In this document: one piece after another, positions 1 through 7,987 of the stretch
Layout of the letters: the number at the start of each line of letters is the position of its first letter
Numbering within the stretch: the first letter of the stretch is position 1
From: CAZEAN01 sp964510225
GTDB lineage: Bacteria > Planctomycetota > Planctomycetia > Isosphaerales > Isosphaeraceae
DNA length: 64,000 bases
Assembly (NCBI GenBank): GCA_964510225.1
Contig: CAZEAN010000011.1
Coordinates: 1-64,000 of the forward strand
Reading direction: 5' to 3'
Notes under the pieces: model-generated
Database searches by the model: none
What the model was told of the DNA's origin: nothing
Seen by the model: only the letters and a program-made list of their open reading frames with translations
Position numbers and translations under genes: made by a program

Positions 1-416
1 TACCAAGGCTCACTAGGGATCCCTGACTCGGGGGTTTTTAGTTGGGGGATTGGTGGCGGTCGGAGGCCGCTACCTTCCGTTTCGATTCCGGTCTCGATCT
101 CCGTTCCAGAGAACGAAGTGGCGACCTCGGTTTCAATAAACGGAGGCTGATTCTGAGCGAAAGGTTGTCCTGGGTGGGTCGAAAATGGATCGTTGACGGC
201 CCCCGACGGATCATCCCGTACCGAGGGGACCTCGACTTGTTGGGGCTGAGTCAACAGTCCGCGAACTTGCTTCGCCTTGACCCACTTACCGCCATCGCGG
301 CTCACCAGCGATTCAGAACTTAAAACACCCGACTCGGCAAGTTCGCGGAGATCTTTAGAGCCAAAGGGACCTTGGAGGCTTCCGTCGTTGCCTTGATAAT
401 GCCACTGAGCCGCCAT
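1..416 (-). CDS. GYF_2-domain protein, partial (cut by left edge)
   Basis: The reading frame is open from an ATG at 416 to the window edge, giving 138 codons without a stop; the C-terminus lies outside. The N-terminus reads MAAQWHYQGNDGSLQGPFGS, then KDLRELAESGVLSSESLV and a GGKWVKA segment. This is the W-Y...G-P-F...L...G.L....V...G...W layout of the GYF_2 (DUF4339) domain, thought to bind proline-rich peptides. After about residue 55 the sequence is Pro/Gln/Glu/Thr rich and low in complexity, as in GYF_2 membrane proteins where a linker precedes C-terminal transmembrane segments (inferred, not visible here). A GGAGG lies nine bases before the ATG. The Ser/Thr kinase at 506-1459 is upstream on the same strand, so the two may be cotranscribed. 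Confidence 0.8.
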   Translation of the reverse strand, partial: MAAQWHYQGNDGSLQGPFGSKDLRELAESGVLSSESLVSRDGGKWVKAKQVRGLLTQPQQVEVPSVRDDPSGAVNDPFSTHPGQPFAQNQPPFIETEVATSFSGTEIETGIETEGSGLRPPPIPQLKTPESGIPSEPW

Positions 417-505
417 CCGACGATGCCTCCGATTGAGGTCTTGATCGCACGATGATAATTAAATCTATCGGAGGCAGCTTACCAAGCCCGAACGCACGTT
501 TCCAA

Positions 506-1459
506 TCACTCTTGGTCGCGATGGACCATTGGTAACGCGCTGAGGGCTCCAATAACGTCGGTCATTGACGACCAACGCTCTCTCGGATCCCGAGCGATCG
601 ATTTCCTGATCACTTGCTGTAGGTCTAGGTCTAAGTCTGGGGCGATCAGGCTAATATCAATCGGATCAGTGTTCATCCGGAGCCGCATCAACGCCATCTG
701 ATCTTTGGCATCGTAGGGGATGCGATCCGTTAACAACTCAAATGCCATAAGTCCCCAGGAGAAGATATCGATTCGCTCGTCGGTTGGCTCGCGTCGCATC
801 AATTCAGGTGCCATGTATTGCAGCGTTCCGGTCCGATTCCCCGGCTTCCGAAATTGCGGCGTATTTGGGACGGCGAGTCCGAAATCGATCACTTTAGCGA
901 CTTCATCCTTCGTAACTAAGACATTCTTGGGCCCGAAATCGTGATGGATAAAGCCTTGGGCATGGGTTGCGGCAAGACCTTCGGCCGCCTGTAAGAGTAG
1001 ATCAACCTTAGCTTCGAGATCACGGGAACGAGATTCACGGATGGAATTGAGCGAGACTCCCTCAATGAACTCCATCGTTAAAAAGTGCTCTTTTTTGGTG
1101 CTAATTCCGTAATCGAGAGTCTTAACGACATTGCGATGCCTGATCTGAGCGCCAATCACACCTTCGTGAGGCCTCCCAGCCAGAGAAGCGCGCTCAATGT
1201 GGGCTTCGGTTTTGGCTCGATCTTGAATTTTCAGGCAGACGAGTCGTCCTGAATCATTGTCGATGGCTCGGTAGACTTTGGACATGCTCCCTTGACCGGC
1301 CTCGCCGATGATCTGAAACCGGCTTTTGATGTTTGATTTCTTCAACTTAGGCGCAGTAGGAGCCGGTGGCTTAGCTTCGGAGCCTTTCGCCTTGTTGGCC
1401 GTCCTCGACTTTGAACTAGCGGCTGTACTCTTGTTAGCGCCAAAGAGCTTCCCAAACAT
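506..1459 (-). CDS. Hanks-type serine/threonine protein kinase (cytoplasmic, 317 aa)
   Basis: Single kinase domain behind a basic, Ala/Lys-rich 45-residue N-terminal tail. Visible motifs: glycine loop GEAGQGSMSKVY (52-63), ATP-anchoring Lys77 in VCLKI, catalytic loop IHHDFGPKN (171-179) with Asp174 and Asn179, DFG at 192-194, the APE motif at 217-219 and the Asp231 of subdomain IX. The catalytic loop departs from HRDLKPEN: the Lys two residues after the catalytic Asp is Gly176. No transmembrane segment follows the kinase domain, so it is probably cytosolic. GAGGAG precedes the ATG by about ten bases. It may phosphorylate or be scaffolded by the GYF_2 protein just downstream; that link is only inferred from proximity. 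Confidence 0.9.
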   Translation of the reverse strand: MFGKLFGANKSTAASSKSRTANKAKGSEAKPPAPTAPKLKKSNIKSRFQIIGEAGQGSMSKVYRAIDNDSGRLVCLKIQDRAKTEAHIERASLAGRPHEGVIGAQIRHRNVVKTLDYGISTKKEHFLTMEFIEGVSLNSIRESRSRDLEAKVDLLLQAAEGLAATHAQGFIHHDFGPKNVLVTKDEVAKVIDFGLAVPNTPQFRKPGNRTGTLQYMAPELMRREPTDERIDIFSWGLMAFELLTDRIPYDAKDQMALMRLRMNTDPIDISLIAPDLDLDLQQVIRKSIARDPRERWSSMTDVIGALSALPMVHRDQE

Positions 1460-1841
1460 CAGACCCGGTCTCCTCGGAGGTTCGACAACTCGCCAAACAC
1501 TCTCTGCATGATTGATGATCGCACGCTCAAGGCAGCCCGTTGCTGGTCGAGATTTAATAGTAGAGAAGGATTCCCCGAATCGACGAAAGCATCTGAACTT
1601 CTCATCTTACGAAATATTCCGCGTTGAAGTGACATGTAACCCAACTACGGTTTCGAATGACTCCCGTTTCGGAAGACTTCCGCGCATTGAGTCCAGACAG
1701 GTCGGTTGTGGGATCGGGAGAGGATCGACCGGGGTTCTGCCGAGTGCTCTGATTCGCTATGATGTTGAATACAAACGCAGGAAGCGTTTTCAAATCGTCA
1801 CTCAATCGATGCCCGCTCTCCAGATTGTGAAGGAGTCTTTG
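1460..1841. other. Intergenic, divergent promoter region
   Basis: This stretch of about 380 bases separates the minus-strand kinase from the plus-strand FKBP gene, so it should contain both promoters. A plus-strand frame stays open through it into the FKBP gene, but the translated part shows no domain. The Shine-Dalgarno and signal peptide at 1842 mark the real start. No RNA gene or convincing promoter consensus was seen. Confidence 0.5.
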
Positions 1842-2657
1842 ATGAGCCGCCATCTGGCCGTTGCGATCGGAATTGCGCTTGTCGTTTCCATTTTCAGTAT
1901 TGCCGCATTCGCTCAAGGTCGAGCCAATCAACAGCCAAGTTCAGGGGTTGAACTCCAAGGCGGAGAGCAACCGAAACCCCGCACCGAGGGGTCAGTTCAG
2001 CTCCCCGACCTCAATGCCAAGGCGAGCTATGGGTTTGGGCTCAACATTGGCCGGGGTCTGAGAGAACAGTGTGCAGCTCTTCAAATTGATCCTCAATTGG
2101 TTGCTCGAGGGATCGCTGACGGCCTGAGTCCTAACGAAAACACCCAACCTCTCCTCACCGATGAAGAAATTGCTGAAGTGATGGAGGCCTTCGAGGCGGA
2201 ATTACTTGAGCGAGAACTCAAAGCACAGGAAACGATGGCCGCCGCAAATGAAGAGCTAGCGAAGAAGAATAAGGCTGATGGGCAAGCTTATCGTAAAAAG
2301 AACGCCCAGAATGCCGCTGTCAAAACGACCAAGAGCGGGATTCAGTACCAAGTCTTGGAAAAGGGGAACGGGCCCACTCCAAAGCTCACTAGCAGTGTTC
2401 AGATCAATTACAAAGGTACACTAATCGACGGCACTGTTTTTGACAGCACTGAAAAAATCGGACCTCAGATCTTTAGTTTAATGCAACTGATCGAAGGCTG
2501 GAAACAAGCGCTCCAGATGATGAAAGTTGGTGACAAATGGCGACTCGTCATTCCGTCGGAGCTTGCTTATGGCGACGCTGGTACTCCAGGCGGTCCGATT
2601 CCTCCGGGCGCGACACTGATCTTTGAGATCGAGCTTCTCGGCGTCTCCGATCAATGA
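1842..2657 (+). CDS. FKBP-type peptidyl-prolyl cis-trans isomerase, exported
   Basis: The 271-residue protein starts at ATG 1842, preceded by AAGGAG seven bases upstream. A signal peptide (MSRHLAVAIGIALVVSIFSI, ending near AAFAQ) directs it to the cell envelope. An FKBP_N dimerisation-type region follows (KASYGFGLNIGRGLREQ, then a helical Glu/Lys/Ala-rich segment near 120-155). The FKBP_C domain fills the last 105 residues, with VQINYKGTLIDGTVFDST, the EGWKQALQMMKVGDKW segment, IPSELAYGD and the PGATLIFEIELL end strand. It should catalyse X-Pro isomerisation and assist folding of exported proteins, as Mip and FkpA do. It has its own upstream region and no clear operon partners. Confidence 0.93.
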   Translation: MSRHLAVAIGIALVVSIFSIAAFAQGRANQQPSSGVELQGGEQPKPRTEGSVQLPDLNAKASYGFGLNIGRGLREQCAALQIDPQLVARGIADGLSPNENTQPLLTDEEIAEVMEAFEAELLERELKAQETMAAANEELAKKNKADGQAYRKKNAQNAAVKTTKSGIQYQVLEKGNGPTPKLTSSVQINYKGTLIDGTVFDSTEKIGPQIFSLMQLIEGWKQALQMMKVGDKWRLVIPSELAYGDAGTPGGPIPPGATLIFEIELLGVSDQ

Positions 2658-2894
2658 TCGTCATCTCCTAATCCAAACCATGCTTTTGAATTCTAAACTC
2701 AAAAGATGCGGTGTCTGAGAATCGTGGGGTTGAGATCTCGGTTCGAGAAGGGTCACCTGCTTTCTTTCGAACAACCGAGCCGGGAGTTTCGACTAAGTTG
2801 ATTGATCGTGCAGATGCTGCATCACTCGCTGAACCGTTTCTTTTCCATTGACTTCAACTTTTCTTGGGCCTTTCAGAGAGCGGAACGATCCCAA

Positions 2895-3188
2895 ATGAGA
2901 ATATACGTCGGAAACTTATCTTACTCAGTGACCCACGATGAACTCCGAGCCATGTTCGAGGCTTATGGGACGGTGGAGTGGGCCGAGGTCCAAATGAAAA
3001 TCAGAACGGGTCGATCACGAGGGTTCGGGTTGGTAGATATGCCAGACGATGATCAAGCCCGATCCGCGATCGATGCCCTTCATGGTACGGAACAACATGG
3101 TCGAGCACTGACAGTGAACGAGTCGCGTCCTCGACGATCTGTCCGCGATCTCTATGCCGGTGGTTGGTCAGCAGCAGCACGCCGCTAA
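2895..3188 (+). CDS. RRM-type RNA-binding protein (97 aa)
   Basis: A single RNA-recognition motif occupies nearly the whole protein. RNP2 is IYVGNL at residues 3-8 and RNP1 is RGFGLVDM near 38-45, with the usual NLSYSVTHDELRAMFEAYG helix between them. The tail is short and Arg/Ala/Gly-rich. Small single-RRM proteins of this size occur in cyanobacteria and planctomycetes and are often cold-induced RNA chaperones. The frame stays open upstream, but the RRM begins right after the ATG at 2895, which supports this start. Binding target unknown. Confidence 0.9.
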   Translation: MRIYVGNLSYSVTHDELRAMFEAYGTVEWAEVQMKIRTGRSRGFGLVDMPDDDQARSAIDALHGTEQHGRALTVNESRPRRSVRDLYAGGWSAAARR

Positions 3189-3383
3189 CCCCTGAATCTG
3201 AAGAAGTGACGAGACTAATTAACTTTGGGTAATATCGCTGAGTGCTTACCTGGATTGCGTTGGTCTCTCGATAATCAACAGGCGATCAACGCGGTTCAGG
3301 TCGTACCGATACCATCACGATTAGTCTTTCGTACAATGTAAGCGATTTTGAGGGGTTCGGATCACGGATAATTCTCTCGAACG

Positions 3384-4226
3384 ATGATCGGAACTGCGTT
3401 GGCCATGAGCCTGCCCAACGAAGAACGAAACCTGGCGGTTTTCATTGATTTAGAGAACCTTGCCCTCGGTTTCGAGAATCAGAAGAAGCCTCGGTTTAAT
3501 ATCCAGATGGTCCTTGAGCGACTCCTGGAAAAAGGAAAAATCATTGTCAAAAAGGCCTACTGTGATTGGAGTCGATATCAAGCTTACACCGCCCCATTCC
3601 ACGAGGCCGCCATCGAATTGATTGAGATTCCACGGAGAAGTCAGACTGGCAAAAACTCGGCAGACATCCGGCTCGTTGTCGATGCGATGGACTTAGCCTG
3701 GAGCAAAACTCATATCGACACATTCGTCATCGTCTCGGGAGATTCAGACTTCTCACCCCTCGTCTCGAAATTGAAGGAAAATGATAAGGATGTCATTGGC
3801 CTGGGGATGAAAGGATCGACCTCAGACCTCCTCCGTGATAATTGCGATGAGTTCATATACTATGAAGACTTAGAGCGGTACGAACTTGATGAGCAAGAAG
3901 CAGTCAAGCAGCTTGATGCGTCGATTCCCGAAAAAAAACGTGAAATATTTACCTTACTAATTGAAGCCTGCAATGCCTTAAATCGCGAAAATCACGACAT
4001 TTTGTATGCCTCGTTACTCAAAGAAACGATGAAGCGAAAGAAGCCCTCTTTCGATGAAAGCTACTACGGTTATCGGAGCTTCACGCACCTCCTTGAGGAC
4101 GCCGACAATCAAGCAATCGTTGATATTGAACGGAGTCCGAAGAGCGGTACCTATGTAGTAACTCGGTTCGGTGATCGTAAGGCGATCCTTAACGGTCGGG
4201 CAGCGTTTAAAAATCGCAAAACATAG
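3384..4226 (+). CDS. NYN-domain putative RNase with C-terminal LOTUS/OST-HTH domain
   Basis: The N-terminal 150 residues form a NYN (LabA/DUF88, PIN-like) domain. The nuclease acidic residues are visible in LAVFIDLENLALG, in SADIRLVVDAMDLAW, and in the VSGDSDFSPLV motif. The last 85 residues (from about EKKREIFTLLIEA through GYRSFTHLLEDAD to SGTYVVTRF) look like an OST-HTH/LOTUS winged helix, which binds RNA. The architecture suggests an RNA-guided or RNA-targeted ribonuclease; the substrate is unknown. The ATG at 3405 (MSLPNEERN) is an alternative start, as neither has a strong ribosome site. An RRM gene lies 195 bases upstream on the same strand. Confidence 0.88.
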   Translation: MIGTALAMSLPNEERNLAVFIDLENLALGFENQKKPRFNIQMVLERLLEKGKIIVKKAYCDWSRYQAYTAPFHEAAIELIEIPRRSQTGKNSADIRLVVDAMDLAWSKTHIDTFVIVSGDSDFSPLVSKLKENDKDVIGLGMKGSTSDLLRDNCDEFIYYEDLERYELDEQEAVKQLDASIPEKKREIFTLLIEACNALNRENHDILYASLLKETMKRKKPSFDESYYGYRSFTHLLEDADNQAIVDIERSPKSGTYVVTRFGDRKAILNGRAAFKNRKT

Positions 4227-4360
4227 TCCGAGTAATATTAACAGAAACATCATCTCTTATTTTCGATTGCTCACTACTTGCCCTGATCGATTGCATTTGC
4301 AACCATGAGTAACACGATGCTGAATAGTTTCCCCAATCTTTACAATCGGAATAGTCGATC

Positions 4361-4699
4361 ATGCCGATAACACTCTACGGAAACCACTCCAAAGGGATCC
4401 GTCCTCATTATGGATCCAACGAAGAGAGCATTGTTTACGTCGAGGGAACGGGTCTTGGAAGCATTACGACTTCGGAAGTGAGCTTGAAGACCACCCTCAT
4501 CAATGGTTCAACGCAAAACTTGTCGTGGACCGTTCGCGAAGTAATCTCCAATTCGGGTAACCTCGAAGTTATTGCTCACTCCCCGACAACCTATAACAGT
4601 GGTCCTTCCACCATTGAAGTAACAATTGCGACCGACATAGAGACGGTTTCGCAAAAATATACCTACTATCAGAAACCACGGCCGCTCCCGCCCACTTAA
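4361..4699 (+). CDS. Hypothetical small beta-rich protein (IPT/TIG-like?)
   Basis: This 112-residue product has no signal peptide and no transmembrane segment. It is rich in Ser, Thr, Val and Gly, with alternating polar and hydrophobic residues typical of a beta sandwich (for example ESIVYVEGTGLGSITTSEV and the STIEVTIATD strand). The layout vaguely resembles a single IPT/TIG immunoglobulin-like domain, but I cannot name the family. No strong ribosome binding site precedes the ATG. It lies 134 bases after the NYN-LOTUS gene on the same strand and ends about 90 bases before the convergent kinase gene. It is most likely real because nothing else explains the stretch and composition is protein-like. 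Confidence 0.5.
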   Translation: MPITLYGNHSKGIRPHYGSNEESIVYVEGTGLGSITTSEVSLKTTLINGSTQNLSWTVREVISNSGNLEVIAHSPTTYNSGPSTIEVTIATDIETVSQKYTYYQKPRPLPPT

Positions 4700-4790
4700 T
4701 CAAACAGATGGGTTTGACTTTCGTGAACACATTGAGCGCAGATGCTTCTTCGCTCGTGACAGGATGCTGGCGTTCATGAGCGTTCATAGT

Positions 4791-7379
4791 TCACCGAACG
4801 TCATGTCTTTGTTTCGCCTGCCGAAGAACCTGGTTAATCTGAGCTGCTGCCTGCATGGCGTCGGTGTTCTCCGGGTGCCGTGCAAGGCAATCGCTAATCC
4901 GCTCCTGGGCCTCACCGAGTAAACCGATTAGCAATTGGTGGTCCGCTGAAAAATTCTCGAGTGCAAGCTCGACTTCGACACGGACTGCTAAGGACCGGGC
5001 AAGGCTCGTCTGATAAGAAGGAAGTCGGGGTTGTTCTGTCGCGAGAGTCCGAAAGACCCCGACCGCATCATCAACCTGCTTCACCAAGGCTTCGTCGACG
5101 TCACCTCGGTAGACTCTGATCCGTGCTCGTGTGCAATTGATCTCGGCCATCAAGGCCAATAGATTGCGAGGGATCACGCTCCCTATCAGTTCTTTGGCTT
5201 CAGACAATAATCGTTCCGCATCCAGGAGGGCTGCGTCAGCCTTATCGAGTCGGTCCTGAGACTTAAATACGATAGCTTGTGTCTGCAACGCCTGAGCTTG
5301 GACAAGCAACCGGGGAAGAGAAGTTGGCGAGCCGGATAGATTAATCTCACGCTGGATTGAACCAAAAGCATCCTGGTTGATCGTTTTCAAGAGCTTGATC
5401 GAGCGGTCGAGTTCTTGGGCAGCACTCGGGAGGTCGTCAACCAAGATGAGTGATTGGCCGAGTCCAAGATGCCCAAGCGCCTCAACCAGGTGTGTTTCGT
5501 GTGCACGAGGCGACCCATCTGCGAGGGCTCTTGTATTTTCGATCACCGCTCGAAACGACCCTACTGCTTGAGAGACGCGATCACTGGCCCGCTCAGCTTC
5601 TGCGCGCTCATATCGAACTTCATTCAAGAGCAAAGTATCGTCGAAGATTGTACTTGACTCTTTTGCCAGTGGAGTCAATAGCTCGATCGCTTCATCGTAA
5701 AGGGGGAAGGCACGGCTGTAATTTCCTGACAATCGCTCTAGGTTGGCGAGACGCGCCGCAAAACGCCCGAGTTCCCTACGATTATTCTGATCCTCCAAGA
5801 GATGATCAGGATACTGCTCGATCAATCTTTTGCTTGAGTTGAATAAACGTACCCTCTGTTCATGCGGCAAATCACTCGTAAGACGACGATCCGCAACCTC
5901 AATAAGTTGTTCGATCAACGAAACGCCAATCTGCGTGGTCCTCTCAGCCTCGGATCTGGCCCGAGAGGCAAGCCGTTCTTGTCTTGAGATCAGGATATTT
6001 GCAATCAGCAGTACTACCGTGGACGTAAGCAACAGAACCGAGGCTCCGATCACAATCGACCGATGCCTCCGCTGCCAACGCCGGAATCGCACCGAGAGAG
6101 GATCCTGGTAGGCACTCACTGGTTCGTCCGCAAGCCAGCGCTCCAAATCTTGAGCTAGTGCTTTCGGACTCCCATAACGCTGTTCTGGATCTCGGTTCAT
6201 CGCTTTCAAGCAGATTGCTTCGAGTGGAGCCGCGATCCGTGGGTTGATCTCTCGAGGCTTCAACGGCGCGCGTTTCAGCAATTCCTGGCGAATCTGTTGC
6301 CGCTCGAGGCCGTTGTACGGTTTCTGACCGGTCAGGATCGCAAAAAGGGTCGCCCCAAGCGAGTAAATGTCGATTGATGGGTTTGCTTGAGCACCGACTG
6401 CACCGGCGGCTTGCTCGGGTGCCATGTAGGCGGGTGTTCCAACCCCTTTCTCAGACTCAGGATCGCGAAAAAGTTCTGACTCGTCCTGCCGGAAGGGTCG
6501 GGCCAGCCCCCAATCCACGACGAGGGTCTCATCGTTTGGCCCGATCATAATATTTTCAGGCTTAATATCTCGATGTAAGTAACGTTTTCTATGCGCGTGA
6601 TCAATGACTTGACAGACATCGATCATCCGCCGGAGCAATTGACGGAGGGCTAGAGATCTCTCTGTGGAATTTTGGTTACTTTTTTTCTCAAGGTCGTGAA
6701 ATTTGTTTATTTCATGAAACAAATTACTTCCTTGAATAAATCGCATCGCATAAAAGGGTCGTCCGTCCGATAGAACGCCACGACTGTAGACGGGTATCGT
6801 CCCTGGATGCTCCAGTCTGGAAGTGATCTCAGACTCGCGTTGGAAGAGTTCTCGGACCCGAGGATTACTTTGTAGATGTTCCTGGATCGTCTTAATCGCA
6901 ACGGTTCGTTCCAGTTGTCGATCGAAGGCGGAGTGGATCAAACCAAGACCACCTTGTTCGTGCAGTAAGTCTAATTTGAAACGATTTATTTCAACATTGA
7001 GAACACCTTGCCGAGTTTTGACCATCGTGGTCGCTTCTTGAATCCGGTCGCGACGCGTTTCTGTTGCTGCGACCACAGTTGCCGCTTCGTCTGCGCCGAA
7101 GTCGCTAATCGACGGATTATCGTGTTCGTCGGTGTCTTCATCCTCTTCAAGTTCCGATAACAAATCATCATCAACACCCTGATCAAGTTCGCGGTCAAGC
7201 AACGTCTCGAGACGATTGCGATCAACGGGGTTGAGCAACTCGTGATCAACCAGGAAATCCGCGAGGGGCCGCCGCTGCTCGCTGATCCAGAGTGCTAAGG
7301 TCTCCGTCAGATCTCGCTCGGAAACACGTCCTGACTCAATGGCTAGTGTCCCAATCCGGAGTGACCGGCTCAGATCCAT
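4791..7379 (-). CDS. Membrane serine/threonine protein kinase with TPR-like sensor region (862 aa)
   Basis: An acidic N-terminal region of about 130 residues precedes a complete kinase domain (about 133-415). Motifs: Gly-rich loop near 141-148, Lys163 in VAIKTI, HRDIKPEN with Asp271, VVDWGLA with Asp289 (DWG instead of DFG, common in planctomycete kinases), and GTPAYMAPEQ. A single transmembrane segment spans about 441-464, after a basic stretch. The C-terminal 390 residues are helical and repetitive, consistent with degenerate tetratricopeptide repeats. This is the usual planctomycete receptor-kinase plan with an outward C-terminal sensor. GAAAGGA lies about eight bases before the ATG. No dedicated substrate gene is adjacent. 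Confidence 0.93.
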   Translation of the reverse strand: MDLSRSLRIGTLAIESGRVSERDLTETLALWISEQRRPLADFLVDHELLNPVDRNRLETLLDRELDQGVDDDLLSELEEDEDTDEHDNPSISDFGADEAATVVAATETRRDRIQEATTMVKTRQGVLNVEINRFKLDLLHEQGGLGLIHSAFDRQLERTVAIKTIQEHLQSNPRVRELFQRESEITSRLEHPGTIPVYSRGVLSDGRPFYAMRFIQGSNLFHEINKFHDLEKKSNQNSTERSLALRQLLRRMIDVCQVIDHAHRKRYLHRDIKPENIMIGPNDETLVVDWGLARPFRQDESELFRDPESEKGVGTPAYMAPEQAAGAVGAQANPSIDIYSLGATLFAILTGQKPYNGLERQQIRQELLKRAPLKPREINPRIAAPLEAICLKAMNRDPEQRYGSPKALAQDLERWLADEPVSAYQDPLSVRFRRWQRRHRSIVIGASVLLLTSTVVLLIANILISRQERLASRARSEAERTTQIGVSLIEQLIEVADRRLTSDLPHEQRVRLFNSSKRLIEQYPDHLLEDQNNRRELGRFAARLANLERLSGNYSRAFPLYDEAIELLTPLAKESSTIFDDTLLLNEVRYERAEAERASDRVSQAVGSFRAVIENTRALADGSPRAHETHLVEALGHLGLGQSLILVDDLPSAAQELDRSIKLLKTINQDAFGSIQREINLSGSPTSLPRLLVQAQALQTQAIVFKSQDRLDKADAALLDAERLLSEAKELIGSVIPRNLLALMAEINCTRARIRVYRGDVDEALVKQVDDAVGVFRTLATEQPRLPSYQTSLARSLAVRVEVELALENFSADHQLLIGLLGEAQERISDCLARHPENTDAMQAAAQINQVLRQAKQRHDVR

Positions 7380-7457
7380 CGCAGTATCCTTTCAAGACCA
7401 GTGTTTGGGTGACTATTCAAAGAGCTTCTGCAACACCCAACACCGACAACCTTCTCC

Positions 7458-7844
7458 CTAGGTATTCGCCGACGCCTCGCGTGTAACAGAAGAGAATCGC
7501 GAAAGAACAGTAATCAAATGCAAGTTCTGCAGATCTCGGAATCTGGATTGCCTGTGGTTCAACTCGGCAAGATTCGCTTCAGAGGATAACAGACGAGCCC
7601 TCTGGATTGATGGATCAATGGGAAGACGCGCTGCGGCCGGAGTTGATGCCCCGACATCGAAAGCACTCGGAGTCGTGGTGTCGTCAGTAAGGTCAGTGGC
7701 GCCAAAATGCAGCGAGCCTTGATAGTTCTTGAAGATCGGGATGACATGCGGCCCGTTCGTTACCTGGACGGGGCCTTCAAGTTGGAGGCTGAATTCTAAG
7801 CTGAGGAGCAGTGACTGCATCATGCAGAGCATTCTCTGTTCCAT
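7458..7844 (-). CDS. Hypothetical protein, doubtful (128 aa)
   Basis: This is the only reasonable frame in the roughly 600-base interval between the kinase start (7379) and the S41 peptidase start (7988). The product has a moderately hydrophobic N-terminus (MQSLLLSLEFSLQLEG), a mixed middle with IPIFKNYQGSLHFGATDL, and an Ala/Arg/Ser-rich C-terminal half. I recognise no domain and see no clean ribosome site; a second ATG lies at 7832. It is in the same direction as the downstream kinase. It may be a genuine short planctomycete-specific gene or chance coding. Confidence 0.35.
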   Translation of the reverse strand: MEQRMLCMMQSLLLSLEFSLQLEGPVQVTNGPHVIPIFKNYQGSLHFGATDLTDDTTTPSAFDVGASTPAAARLPIDPSIQRARLLSSEANLAELNHRQSRFRDLQNLHLITVLSRFSSVTREASANT

Positions 7845-7987
7845 GAGTGCTTAAGCCTGGTGATCTTGGAGTAAGTCTATCAATTTGAGATAACTGAAGT
7901 AGTCAAGTTACCTACCCTCTTACTACATTCTCGGACATCGACGATTCAGCAGTCAGATTATTTTGCTGAATCAGGAGTACCAACGCA

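Noticed and set aside
42..323. Plus-strand frame of 93 codons near the left edge
   Set aside because: It is antisense to the GYF_2 coding frame, which has a recognisable domain and Shine-Dalgarno site; its own translation matches nothing.
1512..1841. N-terminal extension of the FKBP frame
   Set aside because: The AAGGAG site and signal peptide at 1842 define the start; the upstream translation shows no fold and would place the signal inside the protein.
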